From Desulfobacteraceae bacterium (GTDB lineage: Bacteria; Desulfobacterota; Desulfobacteria; Desulfobacterales; Desulfobacteraceae): a DNA stretch of 64,000 nt. The position numbers were made by a program, and so were the translations under genes. The notes beneath the pieces were generated by a model. The model was not told the origin of the DNA. It searched no databases and was given only the letters and a program-made list of their open reading frames with translations. This document shows positions 17,383 to 26,086 of the stretch, in pieces; within the stretch, counting starts at the first letter, position 1, and the number at the start of each line of letters is the position of its first letter. The DNA is taken from NCBI GenBank assembly GCA_016743945.1, contig JADGFI010000002.1:142923-206922 (forward strand), in the 5' to 3' direction.

Positions 17383-18321
17383 ATGGGATTTGAACACACG
17401 TCTGTCATGCCAGAAGAAGTGCATGAGTATCAAAACCTGAAACCTGGGAGTATTTGTGTAGATTGCACCCTGGGCGGTTCAGGCCATGCGCTTTCAACGA
17501 TCAAGACCATCCTTCCCAATGGGTTGCTCATCGGCATTGACCAGGACATGGATGCCATTGTCAATGCAAAAAAAATTTTGTCTCCCTTTGAAAAAAACAT
17601 CCGGCTGTTCCATAGCAACTTTACAAGTCTCCCCCAAATCCTGCAATCCAACGGCATCGACGGTGTCGATTCCATCCTCCTTGATTTGGGCTTTTCCTTT
17701 AACCAGCTTGTAAACGGCATGCGCGGCTTTAGTTTTAATAAAAACGAACCCCTGGATATGCGGATGGATATCCGGACTGACCTGACAGCAAGGCAAATTG
17801 TAAACACATATGCGGAAAAGGATCTGGTCAATATTTTTTTTAAGTTTGGAGAAGAAAAACTTTCCAGAAAAATTACCAGGGCCATTGTAAAAAACCGGAT
17901 GGAAGCCCCCATTGAAACAAGTAAAGAGCTGGCCCAGATTATTGTGGACGCAACCCCTGCCAAGCTTGCATTTAAACAAAAAATTCATCCGGCCACCCGG
18001 GTGTTCCAGGCCCTGCGAATTGAGGTCAACCAGGAACTGGCTCAACTTGAAACCTTTATGGAATCTCTTCCCTCTCTGCTGGTAAAAGGCGGTCGGGTCT
18101 GCATCATTTCTTTTCACTCCCTTGAAGACCGCATTGTAAAGCACAGCTTAAGAAAATTTGAGAACGGATGTACCTGCCCCAGGGAATTTCCCCGGTGCAT
18201 GTGCGGGTTTATTCCCCAGATACGCTCAATTTTCAAACGACCATTGACCCCGACACAGGCAGAAATCGATGCAAACCCCATGGCCCGAAGTTCTAAACTC
18301 CGGGTAGCCCAAAAATTATAA
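17383..18321 (+). CDS. rsmH: 16S rRNA (cytosine(1402)-N(4))-methyltransferase
   Basis: RsmH (MraW) methylates N4 of C1402 in the 16S rRNA P site. The 312-aa length is normal. The SAM-binding GGSGHALSTI motif follows VDCTLG near residue 25-35, with DLGFSFNQL and the GMRGFSFN loop in the middle and ISFHSLEDRIVKHSLR toward the C-terminus, all diagnostic. Second gene of the dcw cluster. Confidence 0.97.
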   Translation: MGFEHTSVMPEEVHEYQNLKPGSICVDCTLGGSGHALSTIKTILPNGLLIGIDQDMDAIVNAKKILSPFEKNIRLFHSNFTSLPQILQSNGIDGVDSILLDLGFSFNQLVNGMRGFSFNKNEPLDMRMDIRTDLTARQIVNTYAEKDLVNIFFKFGEEKLSRKITRAIVKNRMEAPIETSKELAQIIVDATPAKLAFKQKIHPATRVFQALRIEVNQELAQLETFMESLPSLLVKGGRVCIISFHSLEDRIVKHSLRKFENGCTCPREFPRCMCGFIPQIRSIFKRPLTPTQAEIDANPMARSSKLRVAQKL

Positions 18322-18335
18322 GGGAAATGGGCCCC

Positions 18336-18641
18336 ATGACAAAAAAACACAAGACACAAGAAAAGCAACGCGTCGGATTCAGGTGGCTGGCGCTTATTTT
18401 GGTCCTGTTTTGTGAACTCATGGTTCATGCATGGGTCAGAACAGAGTCTACCCAAGCCATCGTAAGAATATCCAATGCCCAGACAGGTGTCACAAAGAGC
18501 CTGTCCTATGGACGCGCATTATCTGTTGAAAGGGATCGACTCAAATCAGACGCCAGAATCACCCGAATTGCCAGGACCCACCTGGGCCTTTCACCAGATA
18601 CATTTAACCAGACCATTTATCTTTCAGGAGATGATCGATAA
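18336..18641 (+). CDS. ftsL: Cell division protein FtsL-like
   Basis: The roughly 101-aa bitopic protein has a basic cytoplasmic N-terminus, one transmembrane helix (about residues 15-33 from the ATG at 18336), and a periplasmic helical region with leucine-spaced coiled-coil character. That layout and the position between rsmH and ftsI identify FtsL, although sequence similarity in this family is low. ATG at 18327 is possible, but AGGGAA (18321-18326) touches it, so the ATG at 18336 is better spaced. The stop overlaps the ftsI ATG. Confidence 0.8.
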   Translation: MTKKHKTQEKQRVGFRWLALILVLFCELMVHAWVRTESTQAIVRISNAQTGVTKSLSYGRALSVERDRLKSDARITRIARTHLGLSPDTFNQTIYLSGDDR

Positions 18642-20374
18642 TGGAAAAAAATCAAAAGAAACAAACCAAACGCCGGATTCTTTTGGTCCAGATTCTGCTG
18701 GTGGGGTGTATTTTCCTATTGGGCGCCAAGTCCTTTGATGTTCAAATTTTCAAGGCCCATGATCTGACCCGAAAAGCCGAACAGGGCTATTCCAAATATC
18801 TCACCATCAAAGGAGAAAGGGGTCAAATTCTGGATCGTCATCTCAACAAACTGGGGACCAGTATTGATGCCCCAACCATAACGGCAGATCCCTCCCAGAT
18901 ACTGGACCCGGCCCGAACGGCTACAAGAATTTCAAAAATTTTAAACATAAAACAGACCGTTTTAAAGGCAAAATTGTCAAGATCGGGACGGTTTGTGGTG
19001 ATTGCCAGAAAAGTATCCCCTGCCCAGGCCAATCAAATCCGAAACTTGAATATCCAGGGGATATATCTTAAAACCGATTCCAAACGATTTTACCCCAATC
19101 GCAACCTGGCAGCCCAGGTCATCGGTTTTACAGGAAAAGATGATTCCGGCCTGGAAGGTCTTGAGTTCAAATACAATGCCGTTCTTGAAGGAGATATCGT
19201 CAAGATAAAGGTAACCCGGGATGGCGCCGGCAGGGTTCTGGATATCCATAAAAACCGCAGAAACCAATTAAAAGGGAATTCCCTTGTCCTGACCATTGAT
19301 AAAAAAATTCAATTTCTTTCGGAAAGAACCCTTGAACAAACTGTTAAGACCCACCAGGCGAAATCCGGCATGGCCCTTGTCATGAAACCTGCCACGGGGG
19401 AATTGCTGGCCATTGCCCATTACCCGGGATTCAACCCTAACAATTTCAGAGTTTCCAGCAAGTACACCTATAGAAACAGGGCCCTTACCGATGCCTTTGA
19501 ACCAGGATCTGTCATAAAAGTATTCACAGTGGCAGCAGCCCTTGAAAAAGGATTTACCCCCAAATCCATTTTCTTTTGCGAAAACGGTGAATACCGTATC
19601 GGTAAATTTACCATCCACGATACCCACCCCCGGGACTGGCTCACAATGAATCAAATCATCCAGTTTTCCAGCAATATAGGCGTCACTAAAATTTCAGAAA
19701 CCATTGGCAAAAAAGCCCTCCATGATTACTTGACCAATTTTGGATTCGGCCTGAAAACCGGTGTGGGCTGTCCGGGAGAAACCAATGGCAGTCTGCTTCC
19801 CCACAGACGCTGGTCAAAGGTTGATACCAGCGCCATCTCCTTTGGCCAGGGCCTCTCAGTATCCGCCATCCAATTGATTTCAGGAATCTCAGCCATTGCC
19901 AATGATGGAATACTAATGAAACCCATGCTGATTAAAAAAATCATCTCCAATGACGGCCATGACCTCCAGATATTCCAACCCGCAAAACTTCGCCAGGTGG
20001 TGTCTCCTAAAACAGCCGCCCAGGTCAAAACAATGATGAATCTGGTGGTCCAGAAAGAGGGAACCGGCACAAAGGCTGCCATGGAAGGATACAGAGTTTG
20101 CGGAAAAACAAGCACCGCCCAAAAAGCCAGTAAAGAGAAAAACGGCTACGAAAAGAATAAATACATTGCCGGGTTTGCCGGATTTGCCCCCCAGGAGAAT
20201 CCAGAGCTTGCCATCCTTGTGGTGATTGATGAACCCCGAAAACAATATTATGGTAGTGAGGTGGCGGCACCGGCATTTAAAACCATTATGGCCCAGTCGT
20301 TTAACTATCTGAATATTGCGCCGGAACGAACAAAAACCATGATCGCAGCGGTTATAAAAGGAGAAGACAAGTGA
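18641..20374 (+). CDS. ftsI: Penicillin-binding protein 3-like transpeptidase FtsI
   Basis: FtsI crosslinks septal peptidoglycan. The 577-aa product has an N-terminal transmembrane helix (about 11-31), a PBP dimerisation domain (GERGQILDRH onward) and a transpeptidase domain with catalytic S290-x-x-K293 and S343-S-N345. The third active-site motif reads K489-T-S-T rather than the usual K-T-G-T. Only Gly, or rarely Ser, is tolerated at that place in related enzymes, so the change is unusual but conservative. It ends in a GTGA overlap with the murE-murF fusion. Confidence 0.95.
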   Translation: MEKNQKKQTKRRILLVQILLVGCIFLLGAKSFDVQIFKAHDLTRKAEQGYSKYLTIKGERGQILDRHLNKLGTSIDAPTITADPSQILDPARTATRISKILNIKQTVLKAKLSRSGRFVVIARKVSPAQANQIRNLNIQGIYLKTDSKRFYPNRNLAAQVIGFTGKDDSGLEGLEFKYNAVLEGDIVKIKVTRDGAGRVLDIHKNRRNQLKGNSLVLTIDKKIQFLSERTLEQTVKTHQAKSGMALVMKPATGELLAIAHYPGFNPNNFRVSSKYTYRNRALTDAFEPGSVIKVFTVAAALEKGFTPKSIFFCENGEYRIGKFTIHDTHPRDWLTMNQIIQFSSNIGVTKISETIGKKALHDYLTNFGFGLKTGVGCPGETNGSLLPHRRWSKVDTSAISFGQGLSVSAIQLISGISAIANDGILMKPMLIKKIISNDGHDLQIFQPAKLRQVVSPKTAAQVKTMMNLVVQKEGTGTKAAMEGYRVCGKTSTAQKASKEKNGYEKNKYIAGFAGFAPQENPELAILVVIDEPRKQYYGSEVAAPAFKTIMAQSFNYLNIAPERTKTMIAAVIKGEDK

Positions 20375-23300
20375 AACTGTCTGCAATCATCAAAGGCTGT
20401 GACCTGAAAAATAAAAGCGCTGTTTTGGAATCCTGGGACGAAATGGAAATAACGGCCATCAGTTCCCGGGCCCAGGACATTGAACCCGGCGGACTTTTTC
20501 TGGCGGTCAAAGGATATGCTGCGGATGGTCATGATTATATTGACCAGGCAATTGCAAATGGGGCAGCGGCCGTCATTGCCCAAACCCAACCCGATAAAAA
20601 CGATTTCAACCCTATCATCCTTGTGGAGAACACAAGAAAGGCAAGTGCTATTGTTGCGGCCAATTTTTATGGCCGACCTTCACGGGACCTCACCCTGGTT
20701 GGCATCACAGGAACCAATGGAAAGACAACGACCTCCTGGATACTGGAAAGTATTTTCACCGCCGCAGGGTACATAACCGGGGTCATTGGCACGGTCAACA
20801 TCCGGTACAAGGGAAAAACTATTGACAACCCCATTACCACCCCGGATGCCATCCAATTACAAAAAGCATTGTTCAACATGAAAGAGGCCGGGGTCACCCA
20901 CGTCATCATGGAAGTTTCTTCCCACGGTCTGGATCAGCATAGGATAGACGGTTGTGAATTTGATGCCGGGGTCTATACCAATTTGACCCAGGATCACCTG
21001 GATTACCACTCAACCATGGACGAATACTTTCGTTGCAAACGACGCTTTTTTACAGACTTTTTGGGCCCGAAAAGCCAAACGAAAACAGCGCCGGCTGTCA
21101 TTAATATAGACAATGACAGAGGAAAACGCCTGGCAAAAAATCTTGCCTATACCAAATTTCTGGTCAGCCACAGCCAGAGCACAGACGCCCAGGCTTCAAA
21201 CATCAGGGCCTCGAACATTACAGATGAAATTAACGGACTGTCTGGAACCATTTCTCTGGCCGGGGATCCCTTTTTCCTAAAAACCGGCCTCACGGGAACT
21301 TTCAATCTTGAAAATATCTTGTGTGCGGCAGGTGCAGCCCTTGCCATCGGCATTGACAAGGTCAAAATCCAACAGGGCATTGAAGCGCTTACCCGTGTGC
21401 CGGGCCGGTTGGAAAAGATTAAAAATAGACTGAATCGCTATTTGTTTGTGGACTATGCCCACACTCCAGATGCCCTTGAATCCATCCTTTCCACACTGGC
21501 ACAGCGGGCACCTGCACGCCTGATCACGGTATTTGGCTGCGGCGGAAACAGGGACCGGACAAAACGAGCCCTCATGGGAAAAATTGCCTGTAAATACGCT
21601 GATGTGGCCATCGTTACCTCGGACAACCCCCGGAAGGAATCCCCGGAAGCCATTGTAAACGATATTATAGCAGGTATCCAGACAGAGGAAATCTGTGAAC
21701 TTACCCTCGAAACCCTTGGAACCTGTCCTGCAAAAAAAGGATATTTCAAAGAAGTCGATCGGAAACGAGCCCTTGAATTGGCCATCATGATATCAAACCC
21801 GTCAGATATTATTGTGGCAGCCGGCAAGGGCCACGAAACTTACCAGATTACCAATGCGGGCACCATCCATCTTGATGACGCCGAAGAATTGATCCGGGCC
21901 TGTGAAAAATTTGAAAGACGATTTACCCCCATTGAATGGCGCAAAACAGATTTGGCCCAAGCCCTGGCACAAGAGCCTGTGATAGACACCCTGAGGGGAT
22001 CAGGAGAATCGGGAGAATCCTTTACATTCAGCCATATCAACACAGACTCCAGAACCATTACCCCCACCCAGGTTTTTCTTGCGCTGGAGGGAGAAAACTT
22101 TGACGGTCACGATTTTATCCAAGGCCTTCTGGCAAAAGGGATACAAGGGTTTGTGGCAAAAAAAGGATATTTGGCAACCCTTGCGCCTGCTCTGGTGGCG
22201 CAAATCAAAAAAAAGGGGCTACTCTTTTTTGAAACAAAGGATACCCTGACTGCCCTGGGGTTTCTTGCCCGGTATCAAAGGCTTCGCTCAAATGTAAAAC
22301 TTATTGCCATCACCGGTTCCAATGGCAAGACCACCACCCGGAAGATCACCCAGGAAATATTTAGAACCCGATTTAACACCCTGGCAACCAAGGGAAATTT
22401 CAACAATGAAATCGGCATGCCCCTGACCCTGTTAAACCTGTCCCGCGCCCATGAATGGGCTGTCATTGAAATGGGCATGAACCATCCCGGAGAAATTTCA
22501 CGGCTCTCCCAAATTGCCTGTCCCGATATCGCCATTGTCACCAACACCGCAGGCGCCCACCTTGAAGGACTTAAAACGCCTGACAATGTTGCCAAGGCCA
22601 AGGGCGAAATTTTCGAACATGTTCGTAAAAACGGCCATGCCATCCTCTTTGCAGATGACAAAAGACGGCAAATCCTTGAAAGTTGTGCCAGGAAGAACAA
22701 AAACATAAGTGAGATCCTATTTTTTGGGACTGATCCCAAAACGGGTTCCAAATATAAAACCCCATCAGACACAAGGGCCAAAAATATTGAAATAAAAGGT
22801 GAAACAAGTCATTTTACCATTGCCGACAAAAAAGGCAGGGCCTGTTATTCCATTGGCTCCCCTGCTCCGTTTATGGTAAATAATGCCCTTGCCGCCATCA
22901 CAGCCGCAAGGATTGCCAAAATTTCAAGCCAAGGTATTAAGACAGGGCTTGACGCCTTTACGCCGGTTTCCGGCAGAATGAAGATGGACCAACTCGCCAA
23001 TGGTATCAATTTAATCGATGACACCTATAATGCAAATCCCGCATCCATGACCCAGGCCCTGAAAACCCTGGGTCTTGTGGCAAAGGAAAAAAAATCTTTT
23101 GCCATATTCGGTGACATGCTGGAACTGGGATCAGACTCGGATCAACTCCATAGGGAGGTGGGTCATCTTGCCGCCGGAGCGAATCTTGCCCATTTATATC
23201 TGTTTGGTAAACAGGTGGCCCATCTGCTCGCCGGAGCCCTTGAAAAGGGCCTGTCAAAGGACAGAATATTTTGGGGAACAAAACAAGAGATTGGCCGCCT

Positions 23301-23424
23301 GGTATTGCAACAGGCCCAAAAAGGAGACTGGATTCTTTTAAAGGGCTCCCGGGGCATGGCCATGGAAACCATTATTTTCGACATGAAAAAACAGGTGCAA
23401 AAGGAGGTTTATGAATTACCTTAA
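20371..23424 (+). CDS. murEF: MurE-MurF fusion: UDP-MurNAc-tripeptide synthetase / UDP-MurNAc-pentapeptide synthetase
   Basis: One 1017-aa frame contains two complete Mur ligases. The MurE half (1 to about 505) has the ATP loop GTNGKTT with K118, and D418-N-P-R421, the signature of meso-diaminopimelate-specific enzymes. The MurF half (about 520-1017) has its own ATP loop GSNGKTTT with K653 and the DDTYNANPASM motif, and adds D-Ala-D-Ala. There is no internal stop or ribosome-binding site at the junction near residue 505-520. The start is GTG at 20371 with AAGGAGAAG upstream, overlapping ftsI by 4 bp. The fusion would channel two consecutive steps of stem-peptide synthesis. Confidence 0.96.
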   Translation: MKLSAIIKGCDLKNKSAVLESWDEMEITAISSRAQDIEPGGLFLAVKGYAADGHDYIDQAIANGAAAVIAQTQPDKNDFNPIILVENTRKASAIVAANFYGRPSRDLTLVGITGTNGKTTTSWILESIFTAAGYITGVIGTVNIRYKGKTIDNPITTPDAIQLQKALFNMKEAGVTHVIMEVSSHGLDQHRIDGCEFDAGVYTNLTQDHLDYHSTMDEYFRCKRRFFTDFLGPKSQTKTAPAVINIDNDRGKRLAKNLAYTKFLVSHSQSTDAQASNIRASNITDEINGLSGTISLAGDPFFLKTGLTGTFNLENILCAAGAALAIGIDKVKIQQGIEALTRVPGRLEKIKNRLNRYLFVDYAHTPDALESILSTLAQRAPARLITVFGCGGNRDRTKRALMGKIACKYADVAIVTSDNPRKESPEAIVNDIIAGIQTEEICELTLETLGTCPAKKGYFKEVDRKRALELAIMISNPSDIIVAAGKGHETYQITNAGTIHLDDAEELIRACEKFERRFTPIEWRKTDLAQALAQEPVIDTLRGSGESGESFTFSHINTDSRTITPTQVFLALEGENFDGHDFIQGLLAKGIQGFVAKKGYLATLAPALVAQIKKKGLLFFETKDTLTALGFLARYQRLRSNVKLIAITGSNGKTTTRKITQEIFRTRFNTLATKGNFNNEIGMPLTLLNLSRAHEWAVIEMGMNHPGEISRLSQIACPDIAIVTNTAGAHLEGLKTPDNVAKAKGEIFEHVRKNGHAILFADDKRRQILESCARKNKNISEILFFGTDPKTGSKYKTPSDTRAKNIEIKGETSHFTIADKKGRACYSIGSPAPFMVNNALAAITAARIAKISSQGIKTGLDAFTPVSGRMKMDQLANGINLIDDTYNANPASMTQALKTLGLVAKEKKSFAIFGDMLELGSDSDQLHREVGHLAAGANLAHLYLFGKQVAHLLAGALEKGLSKDRIFWGTKQEIGRLVLQQAQKGDWILLKGSRGMAMETIIFDMKKQVQKEVYELP

Positions 23425-23578
23425 GGCCCAAAATGAGCGTAAGGCCCGAAATGAAAAACGACTCAGCATCGACAGAAGAAGATTTTCCTATGCCGCCTAT
23501 ATTCCTGAAAGAAGATCCGGTACGGACAGGCGGGATATAAAACTAACCCATACAAACAGAGAAGTAGCCTACGCCTAA
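23411..23578 (+). CDS. 55-aa Arg-rich small protein between murF and mraY
   Basis: ATG at 23411 is preceded by AAGGAGG (23401-23407), the strongest ribosome-binding site in this part of the cluster. The frame starts inside the last codons of murF and ends TAATG at 23576-23580, where its stop overlaps the mraY ATG. The 55-aa product is rich in Arg and Tyr; its middle reads DRRRFSYAAYIPERRSGTDR (residues 21-40). I do not recognise a function. The R-R-x-G-x-D-R-R pattern resembles short arginine repeats I associate with Desulfobacterota regulatory proteins, but this is recollection only. Its translation is probably required for efficient mraY translation. Confidence 0.7.
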   Translation: MNYLKAQNERKARNEKRLSIDRRRFSYAAYIPERRSGTDRRDIKLTHTNREVAYA

Positions 23579-24657
23579 TGTTTTACCAATTTTTATATCC
23601 TTTGAACGAATATATTACGGTTCTAAATATATTTCGGTATATTACCTTTAGAACCATATACGGCAGTCTGACCGCCTTTCTGATCTGTCTTTTGCTGGGT
23701 CCCCTTGTGATTAAATATCTTGGCAAACTGCAAATCGGCCAGATCATCCAGACAGACGGTCCTAAATCCCACATGGGGAAACAGGGAACCCCCACCATGG
23801 GAGGGGTTCTGATCCTTTTTTCGATTTTCCTGTCAAGTATTCTCTGGGGGAACCTGTCCAACCATTATGTTTCCATTCTTCTTTTAACCCTGCTTCTTTT
23901 CGGCTTTATCGGTTTTATTGACGACTATTTAATGCAAGTCAAAAAAAGGAATATGGGCTTTACCGCCAGGGGAAAATTTAGCATCCAGGTTATTTTCGGC
24001 CTGATCATCGGCTTTTTAATCTATAAATGCCCAGATTTCACCACCACCCTGACCTTTCCCTTTTTGAAAGATTTTTCCCCGGATTTAGGTATTTATTATA
24101 TTCCCTTTGCCTGTCTGGTCATTGTGGGAACCTCCAATGCCGTCAATCTAACCGACGGGTTGGACGGTCTTGCCATCGGCCCCTATATTGTGGCCAGTGT
24201 CACCTATATGTTTTTTGCCTATGTAGCAGGCCACACCCAGTTTGCCGATTACCTCCATGTCCGGCATATTGTATCGGCCGGAGAAATCACCGTCATCTGC
24301 GGAATTTTAGCAGGGGCGGGTCTGGGATTTCTCTGGTTCAATGCCCACCCGGCCCAGGTGTTCATGGGAGATGCAGGCTCCATTCCCCTGGGGGCCATCC
24401 TCGGTACCGTTGCCGTGGTGACCAAACAAGAAATTTTGCTGCTCATTGTGGGAGGCCTTTTTGTCATGGAAGCCCTGTCCGTGATCATCCAGGTTTCCTA
24501 TTTTAAACTGACAAAGGGAAAACGGGTTTTCAGGATGGCGCCTTTGCACCACCATTTTGAACTCAAGGGCTGGCATGAATCAAAAGTTATTGTGAGATTC
24601 TGGATCATCGCCATTGTCCTGGCTCTGATTTCATTGAGTACACTTAAAATAAGGTAA
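23578..24657 (+). CDS. mraY: Phospho-N-acetylmuramoyl-pentapeptide-transferase
   Basis: MraY makes lipid I in the inner membrane. The 359-aa product has ten hydrophobic helices and the family motifs GKQGTPTMGG (near residue 65), the catalytic FIDDYLMQVKKRN loop (about 118-130), NLTDGLDGLA (about 190) and the C-terminal PLHHHFELKGW loop. Its ATG overlaps the stop of the preceding 55-aa ORF, so it is likely translated by coupling. Confidence 0.98.
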   Translation: MFYQFLYPLNEYITVLNIFRYITFRTIYGSLTAFLICLLLGPLVIKYLGKLQIGQIIQTDGPKSHMGKQGTPTMGGVLILFSIFLSSILWGNLSNHYVSILLLTLLLFGFIGFIDDYLMQVKKRNMGFTARGKFSIQVIFGLIIGFLIYKCPDFTTTLTFPFLKDFSPDLGIYYIPFACLVIVGTSNAVNLTDGLDGLAIGPYIVASVTYMFFAYVAGHTQFADYLHVRHIVSAGEITVICGILAGAGLGFLWFNAHPAQVFMGDAGSIPLGAILGTVAVVTKQEILLLIVGGLFVMEALSVIIQVSYFKLTKGKRVFRMAPLHHHFELKGWHESKVIVRFWIIAIVLALISLSTLKIR

Positions 24658-24661
24658 ACAC

Positions 24662-26086
24662 ATGGACAACATCAAACAATCCTATTTTCTGGTCGTGGGA
24701 CTCGGCAGCTCCGGGCTGTCCATGGCAAGGTTTCTCCATTCCAAGGGCCAAAAGGTTGTGGCAACGGATATTGATGCATCAAGGACCCCGGCTGGAAAGG
24801 CCCTCAAGGCCCTGGGTATCCAAACCCAAATTGGTTTCCATGATCAAACGACCTTTAACCTTGCCCGAACAATCGTGGTGAGTCCAGGGGTTCCCCTGGA
24901 CATGATCTACCTTAAAACAGCCGCCCGAAAAGGGGTTCCCATCAAGGGAGATCTTGATATTTTCTCCCAATATAATAAGACCCCTGTCATTGCCATCACC
25001 GGGACCAATGGAAAAACCACCACCACCACTCTGGTCCGAGATATGCTCGAGGCCTCAGGGCTTACAACGTTTATGGGGGGCAATATCGGCACCCCCCTGG
25101 TGGAATACCTCATGGATGACAGGCAAGCAGATTGGATCGTGGCTGAAATTTCCAGTTTTCAGCTAGACCTTGCCCACAACTTCAAACCGGAAGTGGGCCT
25201 TTTGCTGAATGTGGCCCAGGATCATTTGGATCGATACGCTACCTTTGACAGCTACATAGAATCCAAATGGGGAATTTTTCAAAACCAAACCTCCCATGAC
25301 AAGGCCATCATCAACCAGGCCATTGAAGGATTTGAGACACGGATTACACAAATTTCTTCCCAGGTTTTTTCTTTTTCATCCCGACCGAATTCCAATAATC
25401 CCCAAATAAAAGATCAGATAAAAAACCAGATAAAAGATAGGTTAAATGTCCGAATTTCCGGTGACCATGTTTTCATCCGGAACCAGGACGGGTTAGAGGA
25501 TATCGATACCCGAGCGCTCACGGAACTTCCCGGTATCCATAACCGAGAAAACATTGCTGCAGCATCCCTGGCAAATCTTGCGGCCGGTGGAAATATGCAG
25601 GGGATTCTATCGGCCCTGGCCGCCTTTAAAAATCTTCCCCACCGCATGGCATTTGTCCGGACGCTCAATGGCATCTGTTTTTACAATGATTCTAAGGCCA
25701 CCAATACCGATGCTGTAGTCCGGGCCCTTGAATCCTTTCAAAAGAATATCATTCTGATCCTGGGAGGCAAGGAAAAAGGAACTGATTTTTCCCAGCTTAG
25801 TTCCTGGGTTAAAAAAGCGACAAAACAGATAATTGCCATGGGCGAAGCAAGCGATCATATCCAGGAAAAACTGGGAGAAATTTGCCCGGTTTTACAGGTT
25901 ACTTCCATGGAAGAAGCCGTTAAAAGAGCCTATGAGATCGGCTGTGAAGGAGAGGTGGTATTACTTTCTCCAGCCTGCGCCAGTTTTGACATGTATGAAA
26001 ACTATGGTGCCCGGGGGGATGATTTTATCGCCCAGGTCAATAAATTGGAAAACAAACTGGCAGCGGGAATAAAAAATGGAGAATAG
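24662..26086 (+). CDS. murD: UDP-N-acetylmuramoyl-L-alanine--D-glutamate ligase
   Basis: The 474-aa cytoplasmic ligase adds D-Glu. It shows the Rossmann start VVGLGSSGLSMARFL, the ATP loop ITGTNGKTTTTTLV (about 112-125), the EISSFQLD motif, the LNVAQDHLDRY motif and the NDSKATNTDA motif in the C-terminal domain. A run of near-repeats (DQIKNQIKDRLN at about 253) is a small low-complexity insertion. The 3' end overlaps ftsW by 11 bp. Confidence 0.97.
   Translation: MDNIKQSYFLVVGLGSSGLSMARFLHSKGQKVVATDIDASRTPAGKALKALGIQTQIGFHDQTTFNLARTIVVSPGVPLDMIYLKTAARKGVPIKGDLDIFSQYNKTPVIAITGTNGKTTTTTLVRDMLEASGLTTFMGGNIGTPLVEYLMDDRQADWIVAEISSFQLDLAHNFKPEVGLLLNVAQDHLDRYATFDSYIESKWGIFQNQTSHDKAIINQAIEGFETRITQISSQVFSFSSRPNSNNPQIKDQIKNQIKDRLNVRISGDHVFIRNQDGLEDIDTRALTELPGIHNRENIAAASLANLAAGGNMQGILSALAAFKNLPHRMAFVRTLNGICFYNDSKATNTDAVVRALESFQKNIILILGGKEKGTDFSQLSSWVKKATKQIIAMGEASDHIQEKLGEICPVLQVTSMEEAVKRAYEIGCEGEVVLLSPACASFDMYENYGARGDDFIAQVNKLENKLAAGIKNGE

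Noticed and set aside
17430..18144. Long antisense open frames opposite rsmH.
   Set aside because: They are shadows of a strongly conserved gene and lack ribosome-binding sites; likewise the antisense frames at 29067-29642, 31942-32601 and 33335-34016.
25414..25446. Short tandem repeat in murD as a phase-variable tract.
   Set aside because: The near-repeats around KDQIKNQIKD are imperfect at the DNA level and keep the frame; this is low-complexity protein sequence only.
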